Source: Sanguibacter antarcticus (GTDB taxonomy: Bacteria > Actinomycetota > Actinomycetes > Actinomycetales > Cellulomonadaceae). From it: a stretch of 64,000 bases of DNA. Of the stretch, positions 7,513-14,747 are shown in pieces. A program made the position numbers and the translations under genes. The notes below the pieces were generated by a model that was given only the letters and a program-made list of their open reading frames with translations, was not told the DNA's origin and did no database searches. The stretch is taken from the NCBI RefSeq assembly GCF_002564005.1, contig NZ_PDJG01000001.1, positions 3,162,001-3,226,000 on the forward strand, given 5' to 3'. Position 1 is the stretch's first letter. Every line of letters begins with the position of its first letter.

Positions 7513-8049
7513 ATGGTTGGCGAGAGCATTCCTCCGGACACCAAGGACTGGACCTGGGTCCTCACGGCTCCGTGCCCGGAGTGCGGGTTCGTGGCCACCG
7601 AGATCTCGATCGGCCAGATCGGTCCAGAGGTCCGGGCAGGCATCCCACGGTGGACCGCCGCGCTCATGCGTCCCGACGCCCGGGTGCGTCCGGACGCGAC
7701 GACATGGTCGACGCTCGAGTACGCGGCGCACGTGCGCGACGTCTTTCGGTTGTTCGCCGAGCGTCTCGACCTCATGCTCCGGGAGGACGACCCGACGTTC
7801 GACGACTGGGACCAGGACGCTGCCGCCGAGCAGGCACGGTACGCGTCGCTGAACCCGATGACCGTCGCTGTCGAGCTCGAGGAGGCAGGCCGCGCGGTGG
7901 CTGAGCGCTTCGACCAGGTGATGCCGAGCCAGCTCGCGCGCACCGGGCTGCGATCGAACGGCTCGGTCTTCACCGTCCTGACGTTCGGCCGCTACTTCTT
8001 GCACGACGTGGTTCACCACCTCCACGACATCGACTCCGTGTCGGTCTGA
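7513..8049 (+). CDS. DinB-like (mycothiol-dependent enzyme superfamily) protein
   Basis: The 178-residue protein resembles four-helix DinB/MDMPI proteins. Possible metal ligands are His in LEYAAHVRDVFRLFAERL and the C-terminal HDVVHHLHDI. The N-terminus carries APCPECGF, a feature of an actinobacterial DinB subgroup. Members include mycothiol-dependent isomerases and proteins of unknown activity, so the reaction is undefined. The ATG at 7513 is preferred to the one at 7504 because a TATCAT -10 box (7500-7505) ends exactly 7 nt before it, giving a leaderless message, and overlaps the other ATG. Confidence 0.75.
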   Translation: MVGESIPPDTKDWTWVLTAPCPECGFVATEISIGQIGPEVRAGIPRWTAALMRPDARVRPDATTWSTLEYAAHVRDVFRLFAERLDLMLREDDPTFDDWDQDAAAEQARYASLNPMTVAVELEEAGRAVAERFDQVMPSQLARTGLRSNGSVFTVLTFGRYFLHDVVHHLHDIDSVSV

Positions 8050-8063
8050 CGTTCTCACCCAAG

Positions 8064-8130
8064 TTATCCACAGATCTTGTCCACAGGGCTGTGGATCTGT
8101 GGACGTTCTCGGTGCACAGCCTGTGGAGAA
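8064..8130. promoter_or_regulatory. Cluster of DnaA-box-like sites
   Basis: Five 9-mers related to the DnaA box fall within 67 bp. TTATCCACA (8064-8072) and TTGTCCACA (8077-8085) are exact E. coli- and actinobacterial-type boxes. On the other strand TGTGGATCT (8090-8098), TGTGGACGT (8098-8106) and TGTGGAGAA (8122-8130) are one or two mismatches away. The two orientations form an imperfect dyad. No dnaA or dnaN is near, so this is more likely a DnaA-binding or titration site than oriC. Confidence 0.5.
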
Positions 8131-8140
8131 CTGTGCATGG

Positions 8141-8528
8141 AGAGATCCGCGGCGAATGGGGGACAAGGTCCTCTTGCGGCGTTCGTGACGCGGGGCTACA
8201 ACTGGGGTAGAGACAGAACCGGCGGACTCGGGAGCGGCTTCAACCCCGCGAGCGACCACCGGCTATGTCCGGACCCTCCGGAGAACGGCGCATCTTCTCT
8301 TCGGCCCCACGGCTAGGTCTGTCGGGGTCGGCGGGCTGTGGGCAACGTCGCAGGACGCGTCTGGACCGGATGGTCACACGGCCGTGAGAGGTATCCGCTT
8401 CGAGTCGACGCACCACCGGGGTGACCGGCTCAGCCAAGGTTCGACAGGGGATACCGAGCCGCCACGTTGCGCGGTGTCGAGGGGGTGGAATGGACGTCGC
8501 CGCCCCTCTGGAGACCAGCGGCCATCTT
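8141..8528. other. Gene-poor intergenic stretch, nothing recognised
   Basis: No coding frame with a ribosome-binding site and plausible composition was found here, and no match to RNase P, tmRNA, SRP or 6S RNA core motifs could be seen. Together with the DnaA-like cluster and the two hairpins it makes an unusually long non-coding gap of roughly 600 bp before the tRNA gene. An uncharacterised small RNA is possible. Confidence 0.3.
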
Positions 8529-8560
8529 GAGGCCCTTCGGTGCATGTACCGGAGGGCCTC
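8529..8560. terminator. Strong hairpin, possible bidirectional terminator
   Basis: A 13-bp stem with one G-T wobble (arms 8529-8541 and 8548-8560) and a 6-nt loop. It lacks a clear U-run on either side. It could end a transcript from the left, or be a second terminator for the tRNA transcript. Confidence 0.45.
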
Positions 8561-8630
8561 TGTCGTCCCGCCAGCGCGACGACCGGCGCACGAGCGTGCC
8601 CCTCAGAGGCACGTGCCCCCGCAGACGCAC

Positions 8631-8660
8631 GAAGGGCCGGTCCGTGAGGACCGGCCCTTC
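8631..8660 (-). terminator. Terminator of tRNA-Gly
   Basis: A perfect 13-bp stem (8631-8643 and 8648-8660, GAAGGGCCGGTCC type) with a 4-nt loop lies 8 nt beyond the 3' end of the tRNA on the minus strand. The position makes it the likely tRNA terminator. Confidence 0.65.
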
Positions 8661-8668
8661 GTCTGTGG

Positions 8669-8739
8669 AGCGGATGACGGGAATCGAACCCGCGCTATCA
8701 GCTTGGGAAGCTGAAGTTCTACCATTGAACTACATCCGC
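8669..8739 (-). tRNA. tRNA-Gly (anticodon CCC)
   Basis: Reading the minus strand from 8739, the acceptor stem GCGGATG pairs with CATCCGC and leaves T as discriminator. The D-arm (TAGTTCAATGGTAGA), anticodon loop TTCCCAA and T-arm GGGTTCGATTCCC are all present, for a total of 71 nt. The anticodon at positions 34-36 is CCC, reading GGG codons. CCA is not encoded. Confidence 0.95.
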
Positions 8740-8814
8740 ACGACGCTCCCGCCTGCTCCTACGTCCAGCAGGTGGTGCGCGCAATGAAGAGCATACCTAA
8801 CAGGAGCGCCGACC

Positions 8815-9312
8815 GTGAGCACCCCCTCGAACGAGAACCAGCCCGACCACGACAAGCTGCCCCCGTCCGGCCAGCCGGCATGGCAGCAGGACCCCTCTGG
8901 TGGCACCCAGCCGCCGGCACCTCAGGGGTACACCGGAGGGGAGCAGTCTCCCTACGGTGCTGGGCAGCCGTACCAGCCCGGATACACCGGTGGCCCGCAG
9001 GGATACGGAGCCCCGCAGGGTTACCAGGGCTACCCCGGCGGCCCTGGTGGTCCGTGGACGCAGCAGGACCCGAACGCGAAGTCGCGGATGGCTGCTGGCC
9101 TTCTCGGCATCTTCCTCGGGTACTTCGGTGTGCACCGGTTCTATCTCGGCCACACCGGCATCGGTGTCGTCATGCTCCTCATCACCGTGATCTCGTTCGG
9201 CACCCTCATCTGGGTGAGCGCCATCTGGGGTCTCATCGAAGGCATCCTCTACCTCACGGACAAGACCGGGACCTACTCGCGGGACGCGTCGGGCAGGCCG
9301 CTGCGGGACTGA
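8815..9312 (+). CDS. TM2-domain membrane protein
   Basis: The 165-residue protein has a Gly/Pro/Tyr/Gln-rich, disordered N-terminal half (residues 1-80, with YGAP, YQGYPGG-type repeats) followed by a TM2 domain. That domain shows AAGLLGIFLGYFGVHRFYLG and a second helix GVVMLLITVISFGTLIWVSAIWGLIEGILYL. TM2 proteins are small two-helix membrane proteins of unclear function. The GTG start follows a CAGGAG ribosome-binding site. It stands alone between the tRNA and dcd. Confidence 0.88.
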   Translation: MSTPSNENQPDHDKLPPSGQPAWQQDPSGGTQPPAPQGYTGGEQSPYGAGQPYQPGYTGGPQGYGAPQGYQGYPGGPGGPWTQQDPNAKSRMAAGLLGIFLGYFGVHRFYLGHTGIGVVMLLITVISFGTLIWVSAIWGLIEGILYLTDKTGTYSRDASGRPLRD

Positions 9313-9357
9313 CGTCCGCGCCAGTGGGCGGGATGTCGGATCCGCTACGGTTGGACC

Positions 9358-9933
9358 GTGCTCCTCTCCGACCGCGACATCCGCGCTGAACTGAACACCG
9401 GCCGCATACACCTCGACCCGTTCGAGCCGGAGATGGTCCAGCCGTCCAGCATCGACGTACGGCTGGACCGGTACTTCCGGTTGTTCGACAACCACAAGTA
9501 CCCGTTCATCGACCCGGCGCAGGACCAGCCGGACCTCACCCGGCTCGTCGAGGCCGCCCCTGGTGAGCCGTTCATCCTGCACCCGGGAGAGTTCGTCCTC
9601 GGCTCGACGTACGAGGCGGTGACTCTTCCCGACGACGTCGCTGCACGCCTCGAGGGCAAGTCGTCGCTCGGCCGGCTCGGGCTCCTGACCCACTCGACGG
9701 CAGGGTTCATCGACCCGGGGTTCTCCGGGCACGTGACGCTCGAGCTGAGCAACGTCGCGACCCTGCCGATCAAGCTGTGGCCAGGCATGAAGATCGGCCA
9801 GCTCTGCTTCTTCCAGCTCTCGTCCCCTGCCGAGCACCCGTACGGCTCGGCGCGCTACGGGTCGAGATACCAGGGCCAACGCGGCCCGACCGCATCGCGT
9901 TCCTCCCAGAACTTCCACCGGACCGAGATCTGA
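9358..9933 (+). CDS. dcd: dCTP deaminase (probably dUMP-forming)
   Basis: Full-length at 191 residues, the enzyme deaminates dCTP for dTMP synthesis. It has the trimeric dUTPase-fold signatures [15 protein letters not shown] (residues 29-43), [27 protein letters not shown] (around 106-130) with the catalytic Glu, and the C-terminal [16 protein letters not shown]. Actinobacterial homologues such as the M. tuberculosis protein are bifunctional and hydrolyse the dUTP product as well; that is likely here but not provable. A TACGGT box 6 nt before the GTG start indicates a leaderless message. The unknown gene at 9938 follows after 4 nt. Confidence 0.93.
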   Translation: MLLSDRDIRAELNTGRIHLDPFEPEMVQPSSIDVRLDRYFRLFDNHKYPFIDPAQDQPDLTRLVEAAPGEPFILHPGEFVLGSTYEAVTLPDDVAARLEGKSSLGRLGLLTHSTAGFIDPGFSGHVTLELSNVATLPIKLWPGMKIGQLCFFQLSSPAEHPYGSARYGSRYQGQRGPTASRSSQNFHRTEI

Positions 9934-9937
9934 CACC

Positions 9938-11020
9938 ATGAGCACCCCTTCCTCCACCCCCCTCCTCTCCCCGATGCCCGCGACGTCGGCGCACCCGATC
10001 GCGGATCTCTACGTCCGGCACCTGCTCGGCGTGAGCGACGACGTCGACACCTCGGAGGTGGAGACGCTCGCGCTCGCCCGCTTCCCCGCCGCACGGTGGG
10101 AGATCGCCCCCGCCGAGGAGCAGACCCCCGAGGGTGTCCGCCTCGCGCCGGGCGTCCTGCGTCTGTCGCGCCACACCCTGATCTCGGGCCCGTACGCGCC
10201 GGCCGTCGACGACGGCACCGCCCTCGACCTCGACCACACGGTCAGCATGGTCTTCGACGTCCTGTGCCCCCGCGAGCGTGGCCCGGCACCGTTCCGCGGA
10301 GGCGGGGACCGTGACGGCCTCGCTCGCATCTTCGCGGCGGGTTCTCCGGTCCGCGAGGAGTGGCGGGTCGCGCAGTGGCTCGTCGCGGTCGGTCGCCGTC
10401 TCGGCGGGTCCGTCCGCTTCGAGGTGGCAGACGGTGAGCACACGACGGTCACCCCTGACCCCGCCGTCGCCGTCGACATGACGATCTTCTCCGACGTGTG
10501 GCTCGACCCGGACGCCGCGCTCTCGGTGTGCCGCACGGCGGACCGGCGGTCCGAGCTCGCGATGACCGGTGTGTCTTGGGGCGGGCCGCCCGCCTCGACG
10601 GGTGCGGTGCCGGCTCTCGTCGACAGCCCGCTCACGCCCGAGCAGCTCCGGGGTCTTCACGAGCGCGCCGACGCCTTCGACATCGCCGCGCTCACCTCGC
10701 CGCCTCCGCTCTCTGGGTACGGCGTCGAGGTCGACCTCGGCAAGGACGGCATCGTGTCGGTCGAGATCAGCGGTGTGGACCAGGTCCCTCTCACCATCAA
10801 GGGCCTCGAGTGGGCGAAGAACGGTGCGGTGACCTATGTCGTGCGCTGGACGCCCGAGAACCTCGAGGACTGGCAGCGCGAGCGCCCGTCGTTCGACCTG
10901 AAGATCTCCCGGACCCGCGCATCGGGCGTCGTCGCGGGGCTCACGCGAGCCCTGTTCCAGGCCGTGGGCGGCGAGGTCGCCGACCAGGACGAGTTCCTCC
11001 TCGATCCTGACGACGTCTGA
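9938..11020 (+). CDS. Protein of unknown function, paralogue of the product at 6520-7482
   Basis: A 360-residue soluble protein that I do not recognise. It shares the order of conserved segments of the gene at 6520: a short ALARFPAARW block, GPYAPA, VAQWLVAVGRRLGGSVRFEV, and PDPAVAVDMTIFS. It differs by a longer middle region (about 190-290). It lies 4 nt after dcd and probably shares its transcript, which ends at the hairpin at 11040-11070. The mixed alpha/beta pattern and lack of signal peptide suggest a cytoplasmic protein, but no catalytic motif stands out. Confidence 0.78.
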   Translation: MSTPSSTPLLSPMPATSAHPIADLYVRHLLGVSDDVDTSEVETLALARFPAARWEIAPAEEQTPEGVRLAPGVLRLSRHTLISGPYAPAVDDGTALDLDHTVSMVFDVLCPRERGPAPFRGGGDRDGLARIFAAGSPVREEWRVAQWLVAVGRRLGGSVRFEVADGEHTTVTPDPAVAVDMTIFSDVWLDPDAALSVCRTADRRSELAMTGVSWGGPPASTGAVPALVDSPLTPEQLRGLHERADAFDIAALTSPPPLSGYGVEVDLGKDGIVSVEISGVDQVPLTIKGLEWAKNGAVTYVVRWTPENLEDWQRERPSFDLKISRTRASGVVAGLTRALFQAVGGEVADQDEFLLDPDDV

Positions 11021-11039
11021 GCGTCTCCCGACGAGCTCC

Positions 11040-11070
11040 AGGGCGGTCCGGACGGCTCCCGGACCGCCCT
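11040..11070 (+). terminator. Terminator of the dcd transcript
   Basis: A perfect 12-bp G+C-rich stem (11040-11051 and 11059-11070, AGGGCGGTCCGG type) with a 7-nt loop lies 19 nt after the stop codon at 11020. There is no U-run, as is common in high-GC Actinobacteria. Confidence 0.7.
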
Positions 11071-11163
11071 GCTGCGTCGAGAACACGCCTCTCCGCTTGG
11101 TAAACTCGCAGCAGATCCCTCACAACTGAACCGACCACCCGCCCACAACAGGACGGAGCGGAC

Positions 11164-14100
11164 GTGCTGCTGCTGCTCGTTGCACATGCCCTCGTGGCAC
11201 TAGCCGCGCCTGCGCTGGTCTCGTGGTGGGGCCGGCGAGCATTCCTCGTCATGGCCCTCGCGCCCGCAGCGGCGACCGTCTACGCGCTCAGCTGGACCGA
11301 CCGCGTCGTGCACGGCGACGGACCAGCCGAGAGCCTCTCGTGGATCCCCGCCCTCGGGGTGAACCTCTCGTTCCGCATGGACACCCTCTCGTGGCTCATG
11401 CTCCTCTTCGTCGGTGTGGTCGGCACGCTCGTCCTCGTGTACTGCTCCGCCTACTTCGCCGCGAGCGCCTCCGGGCTCGGTCGCTTCGGAGGGGTGCTCG
11501 TCGCGTTCGCGGGCGCGATGGTCGGTCTCGTCACCGCTGACGACATGATGATCATGTTCATGTTCTGGGAGCTGACGACGGTCTTCTCCTATCTCCTCAT
11601 CGGGCATTACCACGACCGCAAGGCGAGCCGTCGGTCCGCGATGCAGGCGATCATCATCACGACCGCCGGCGGGCTCGCGATGCTCTGCGGCATCGTCATC
11701 CTCGGAACCACGTCCGCGACCGGGTACAGCCTCTCTGGCCTCCTGGCCGACCCGCCGTCCGGGACAGCGGTGACTGCCGCGGCGGTCTGTCTCCTCGTCG
11801 GGGCTGCGACGAAGTCGGCCCTCGTGCCGACCCACTTCTGGCTGCCGGCTGCGATGGTCGCCCCCACACCGGTGAGCGCGTACCTGCACGCGGCCGCGAT
11901 GGTCAAAGCAGGTGTGTACCTCGTCGCCCGGTTCGCTCCGGCGTACTCGCACCTGACCGTCTGGGTGACGATCGTCGTCGTGCTCGGCTGCGGCACCCTC
12001 CTGCTCGGCGGGTACCGGGCCCTGCGGCAGAACGACCTCAAGCTGGTCCTCGCGTTCGGCACGGTGTCCCAGCTCGGGCTCATCATCCTGCTCGTCGGGC
12101 TCGGCAGCCGCTCGGCGGCGCTCGCCGGTCTCGCGATGATCGGGGCGCACGCCCTGTTCAAGGCGGCGCTGTTCCTCACGGTCGGGGTCGTCGACGCCGC
12201 GACCGGTACCCGCGACCTGCGCCGGCTCACCGGCGTGGGGCGGGCTCTTCCCACGACCGCGGTGGCAGCCACCCTCGCGACCCTCTCGATGATCGGTCTG
12301 CCGCCGTTCGCGGGCTACGTCGCCAAGGAGGCAGCGCTCGAGTCCCTGGTGCACGACGGGGTCCTCGCCGGGCCGGACTGGGTGGGGCCTCTCGTCGTGG
12401 CGGCCGTCGTCGTCGGTTCGATCTTCACGGTCGCGTACGGCCTGCGCTTCCTCTGGGGCGCGTTCGCCACGAAGCGTTCCTCGCCGGCGATCCCGGTCGT
12501 GGGAGTGAGCGCCGAGGGCGCGACGGTCGAGACGGCGATGATCGACCCGTCGACCATCGAGCGGCAGCCGCTGCTCCTCGTCGGTCCGGCGCTCGCGCTG
12601 GCGGTCCTCGGTCTTGTGGCTGGGCTCGTGCCGGGCACGGGGGAGTCTCTCCTCAGCCCGCACGCTGACACGTACCCCACGGGCGAGGCCGGCCACCTGG
12701 CGCTGTGGGCCGGTCTCGGGCCGGCGTTCTTCCTCACGCTCGTCGTCCTCGGTGGCGGCGTGCTCCTCTTCGTCGGCCGCACGGCGGTCGAGCGGTTCCA
12801 GGCCGCGATGCCCCGTGTGGTCGAGGCCGACCGGGCCTACCGGCGGTTCATGCGCGGGCTCGACGACTTCGCCGCGGACGTCACCGCCGTCACCCAGCGT
12901 GGCTCGCTGCCGTTCTATCTCGGCATCATCCTCATCGTCCTCGTCGTCGGTCCGGGGAGCGTGCTGCTCACCCAGACGACCTGGCCGGAGTCGGTGCGCA
13001 TGTGGGACACCCCGGCCCAGGTCCTGCCCGTGGTCGTCATCGTCGTCGCGTCCGTCCTCGTCGCCCGCTCACGCCGTCGCCTCAAGGCGGTGCTCCTCGT
13101 CGGGTTCTGCGGCTACAGCGTCGCGCTGCTCTTCCTCCTGCACGGCGCCCCGGACCTCGCGCTGACGCAGGTGCTCGTCGAGACGGTGACGCTCGTGATC
13201 ATGGTGCTCGTGCTGCGTCGCCTCCCGCCGTACTTCTCGAACCGGCCGCTCGCCTCGACCCGGTGGGTGCGGCTGGGCATCGCGACCGCAGTGGGCGTCG
13301 TCGTCATGTGCATGGCGGTCATCATCCCGGGCGCGAGGATCCACGAGCGGGTGTCCGTCGCGTTCCCGGAGGAGGCGTACGAGTTCGGTGGCGGGAAGAA
13401 CATCGTCAACGTCACGCTCGTGGACATCCGTGCGTGGGACACGATGGGCGAGATCTCCGTGCTTCTCGTCGCCGCGACCGGCGTCGCGTCCCTCGTCTTC
13501 TTGCGCCGACGTGGCGGCGAGATCTTCCGGGCGCAGAACGTCACCGAGGAGACCTCGGCCGGATACTCCTCAGGAGAGGGCGGGGTCTCCGGAGCCGACG
13601 GCAGCCTCGCGCGCCGCACCGAGCTCGACCCGCACGCACTGAGCGCAGCCCCCAGGGCCTCCGCCTCCTCCTCGAGCAGCACGACGCTGCGCCACCGCGT
13701 GTGGCTGCCGGGCGGGCGCACGCTCGCGCCGCTGCGCCGCTCGGTGATCTTCGAGGTCATCACCCGGCTGCTCTTCCACTCGATGATCGTCTTCGCGCTC
13801 TTCCTGCTGTTCTCGGGCCACAACGCCCCGGGCGGAGGGTTCGCGGCCGGCATCGTCGTCGGGATCGCGCTCATCGTGCGGTATCTCGCCGGGGGCCGCT
13901 ACGAGCTCGGTGAGGCGCTGCCCGTCCAACCGGGAGTCCTCCTCGGCGTCGGGCTGTTCCTCTCCGCGGGCGTCGGTCTCTTCGCGCTCATCCTCGGCGG
14001 CGAGGTGCTCCAGAGCGTCATCGTCGAGGTCACCGTCCCGGTGCTCGGGCACGTCAAGCTCGTCACGTCTCTCTTCTTCGACCTCGGGGTGTTCCTCGTG

Positions 14101-14265
14101 GTCCTCGGCCTCGTCCTCGACATCCTGCGCACCCTCGGCGCGGAGATCGACCGCCATGTCGACGTCAACGTTCCTGGGTCCGCAGGCGATCAGAGGGACC
14201 CCAGCGATCCCAGCGATCCCAGCGATCCCCGCGACCACGGGGCCGACGCGGAGGTGACCGCATGA
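11164..14265 (+). CDS. mrpA: Mrp/Mnh cation:proton antiporter subunit A fused to subunit B
   Basis: This 1033-residue polytopic protein is the large subunit of the multi-subunit Na+(or K+)/H+ antiporter. Residues about 110-430 form the proton-translocating NuoL-like core with KSALVPTHFWLPAAMVAPTPVSAYLHAAAMVKAG, including the conserved Lys and Glu/His residues. A MnhA C-terminal part follows (LHGAPDLALTQVLVETVTLVIMVLVL). Residues about 860-1005 match MrpB (FHSMIVFALFLLFSGHNAPGGGFAAG), so A and B are fused, as in many group 2 Mrp operons. The GTG start has a GGAG site. It ends in a DPS tripeptide repeat and overlaps mrpC by 4 nt. Confidence 0.94.
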   Translation: MLLLLVAHALVALAAPALVSWWGRRAFLVMALAPAAATVYALSWTDRVVHGDGPAESLSWIPALGVNLSFRMDTLSWLMLLFVGVVGTLVLVYCSAYFAASASGLGRFGGVLVAFAGAMVGLVTADDMMIMFMFWELTTVFSYLLIGHYHDRKASRRSAMQAIIITTAGGLAMLCGIVILGTTSATGYSLSGLLADPPSGTAVTAAAVCLLVGAATKSALVPTHFWLPAAMVAPTPVSAYLHAAAMVKAGVYLVARFAPAYSHLTVWVTIVVVLGCGTLLLGGYRALRQNDLKLVLAFGTVSQLGLIILLVGLGSRSAALAGLAMIGAHALFKAALFLTVGVVDAATGTRDLRRLTGVGRALPTTAVAATLATLSMIGLPPFAGYVAKEAALESLVHDGVLAGPDWVGPLVVAAVVVGSIFTVAYGLRFLWGAFATKRSSPAIPVVGVSAEGATVETAMIDPSTIERQPLLLVGPALALAVLGLVAGLVPGTGESLLSPHADTYPTGEAGHLALWAGLGPAFFLTLVVLGGGVLLFVGRTAVERFQAAMPRVVEADRAYRRFMRGLDDFAADVTAVTQRGSLPFYLGIILIVLVVGPGSVLLTQTTWPESVRMWDTPAQVLPVVVIVVASVLVARSRRRLKAVLLVGFCGYSVALLFLLHGAPDLALTQVLVETVTLVIMVLVLRRLPPYFSNRPLASTRWVRLGIATAVGVVVMCMAVIIPGARIHERVSVAFPEEAYEFGGGKNIVNVTLVDIRAWDTMGEISVLLVAATGVASLVFLRRRGGEIFRAQNVTEETSAGYSSGEGGVSGADGSLARRTELDPHALSAAPRASASSSSSTTLRHRVWLPGGRTLAPLRRSVIFEVITRLLFHSMIVFALFLLFSGHNAPGGGFAAGIVVGIALIVRYLAGGRYELGEALPVQPGVLLGVGLFLSAGVGLFALILGGEVLQSVIVEVTVPVLGHVKLVTSLFFDLGVFLVVLGLVLDILRTLGAEIDRHVDVNVPGSAGDQRDPSDPSDPSDPRDHGADAEVTA
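14203..14229 (+). repeat. Three 9-bp tandem repeats near the end of mrpA
   Basis: AGCGATCCC is repeated three times without change (14203-14211, 14212-14220, 14221-14229). In frame it encodes a Ser-Asp-Pro repeat in the cytoplasmic tail, and its copy number is likely to vary between strains. Confidence 0.8.
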
Positions 14266-14747
14266 CCGGCGACGACATGATCGACATGAGCCCCAGCCTC
14301 GTCCTCGTCGTCGCGATCGGTGCGCTGTTCATCTCGGGCGTGTACCTGCTGCTCGAGCGGAGCCTCACGCGAGTGCTCGTCGGCTTCATCCTCATCGGCA
14401 ACGGCGTGAACCTCCTCTTCCTCGTCGCGGGCGGTGCCGCGGGCGGGCCACCGATCGTCGGGACGACCGCGAGCGAGGACATGAGCGACCCGTTGCCGCA
14501 GGCGATGGTCCTCACAGCGATCGTCATCACGCTCGCCCTCACTGCGTTCGTCCTCGCGATGGCCTACCGCTCGTGGCAGCTGCACGGGCACGACGAGGTC
14601 CAGGACGACCTCGAAGACCGCAGGATCGTGCGCCTCGCGGCAAAGAACGCTCCGTCCTTCAACGACCTCGACGCACAGGAAGACACTGAGAGCATCGACG
14701 AGCAAGCAGCAGAGGCCCGCGACGAGACCGGGCGGGACGACGCATGA
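14262..14747 (+). CDS. mrpC: Mrp antiporter subunit C (NuoK-like)
   Basis: 161 residues with three membrane helices typical of MrpC/NuoK: LVLVVAIGALFISGVYLLLERSLTRVLVGFILIGNGVNLLFLVAGG, and later PLPQAMVLTAIVITLALTAFVLAMAYR. The conserved Glu and Gly-Asn-Gly-Val-Asn motif are present. The last 45 residues are a hydrophilic acidic tail longer than in the Bacillus protein. The ATG overlaps the mrpA stop and the stop overlaps the mrpD start, each by 4 nt. Confidence 0.94.
   Translation: MTGDDMIDMSPSLVLVVAIGALFISGVYLLLERSLTRVLVGFILIGNGVNLLFLVAGGAAGGPPIVGTTASEDMSDPLPQAMVLTAIVITLALTAFVLAMAYRSWQLHGHDEVQDDLEDRRIVRLAAKNAPSFNDLDAQEDTESIDEQAAEARDETGRDDA

Noticed and set aside
8077..8316. 79-codon frame starting inside the DnaA-box cluster
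   Set aside because: No ribosome-binding site, unusual Cys/Gly/Arg-rich composition, and it starts within the repeated boxes.
8064..8528. Chromosomal origin (oriC)
   Set aside because: DnaA-like boxes are present, but there is no AT-rich unwinding region and no dnaA, dnaN or other replication gene nearby.
8467..8787. Open frame reading across tRNA-Gly on the plus strand (with MTGIEPALSAWEAEVLPLNY)
   Set aside because: It is the antisense of the tRNA gene, a known false annotation; the run comes from conserved tRNA bases, not a protein.
8640..8800. Integration site of a mobile element at tRNA-Gly
   Set aside because: No integrase, no repeated tRNA 3' end and no phage or plasmid gene was found on either side.
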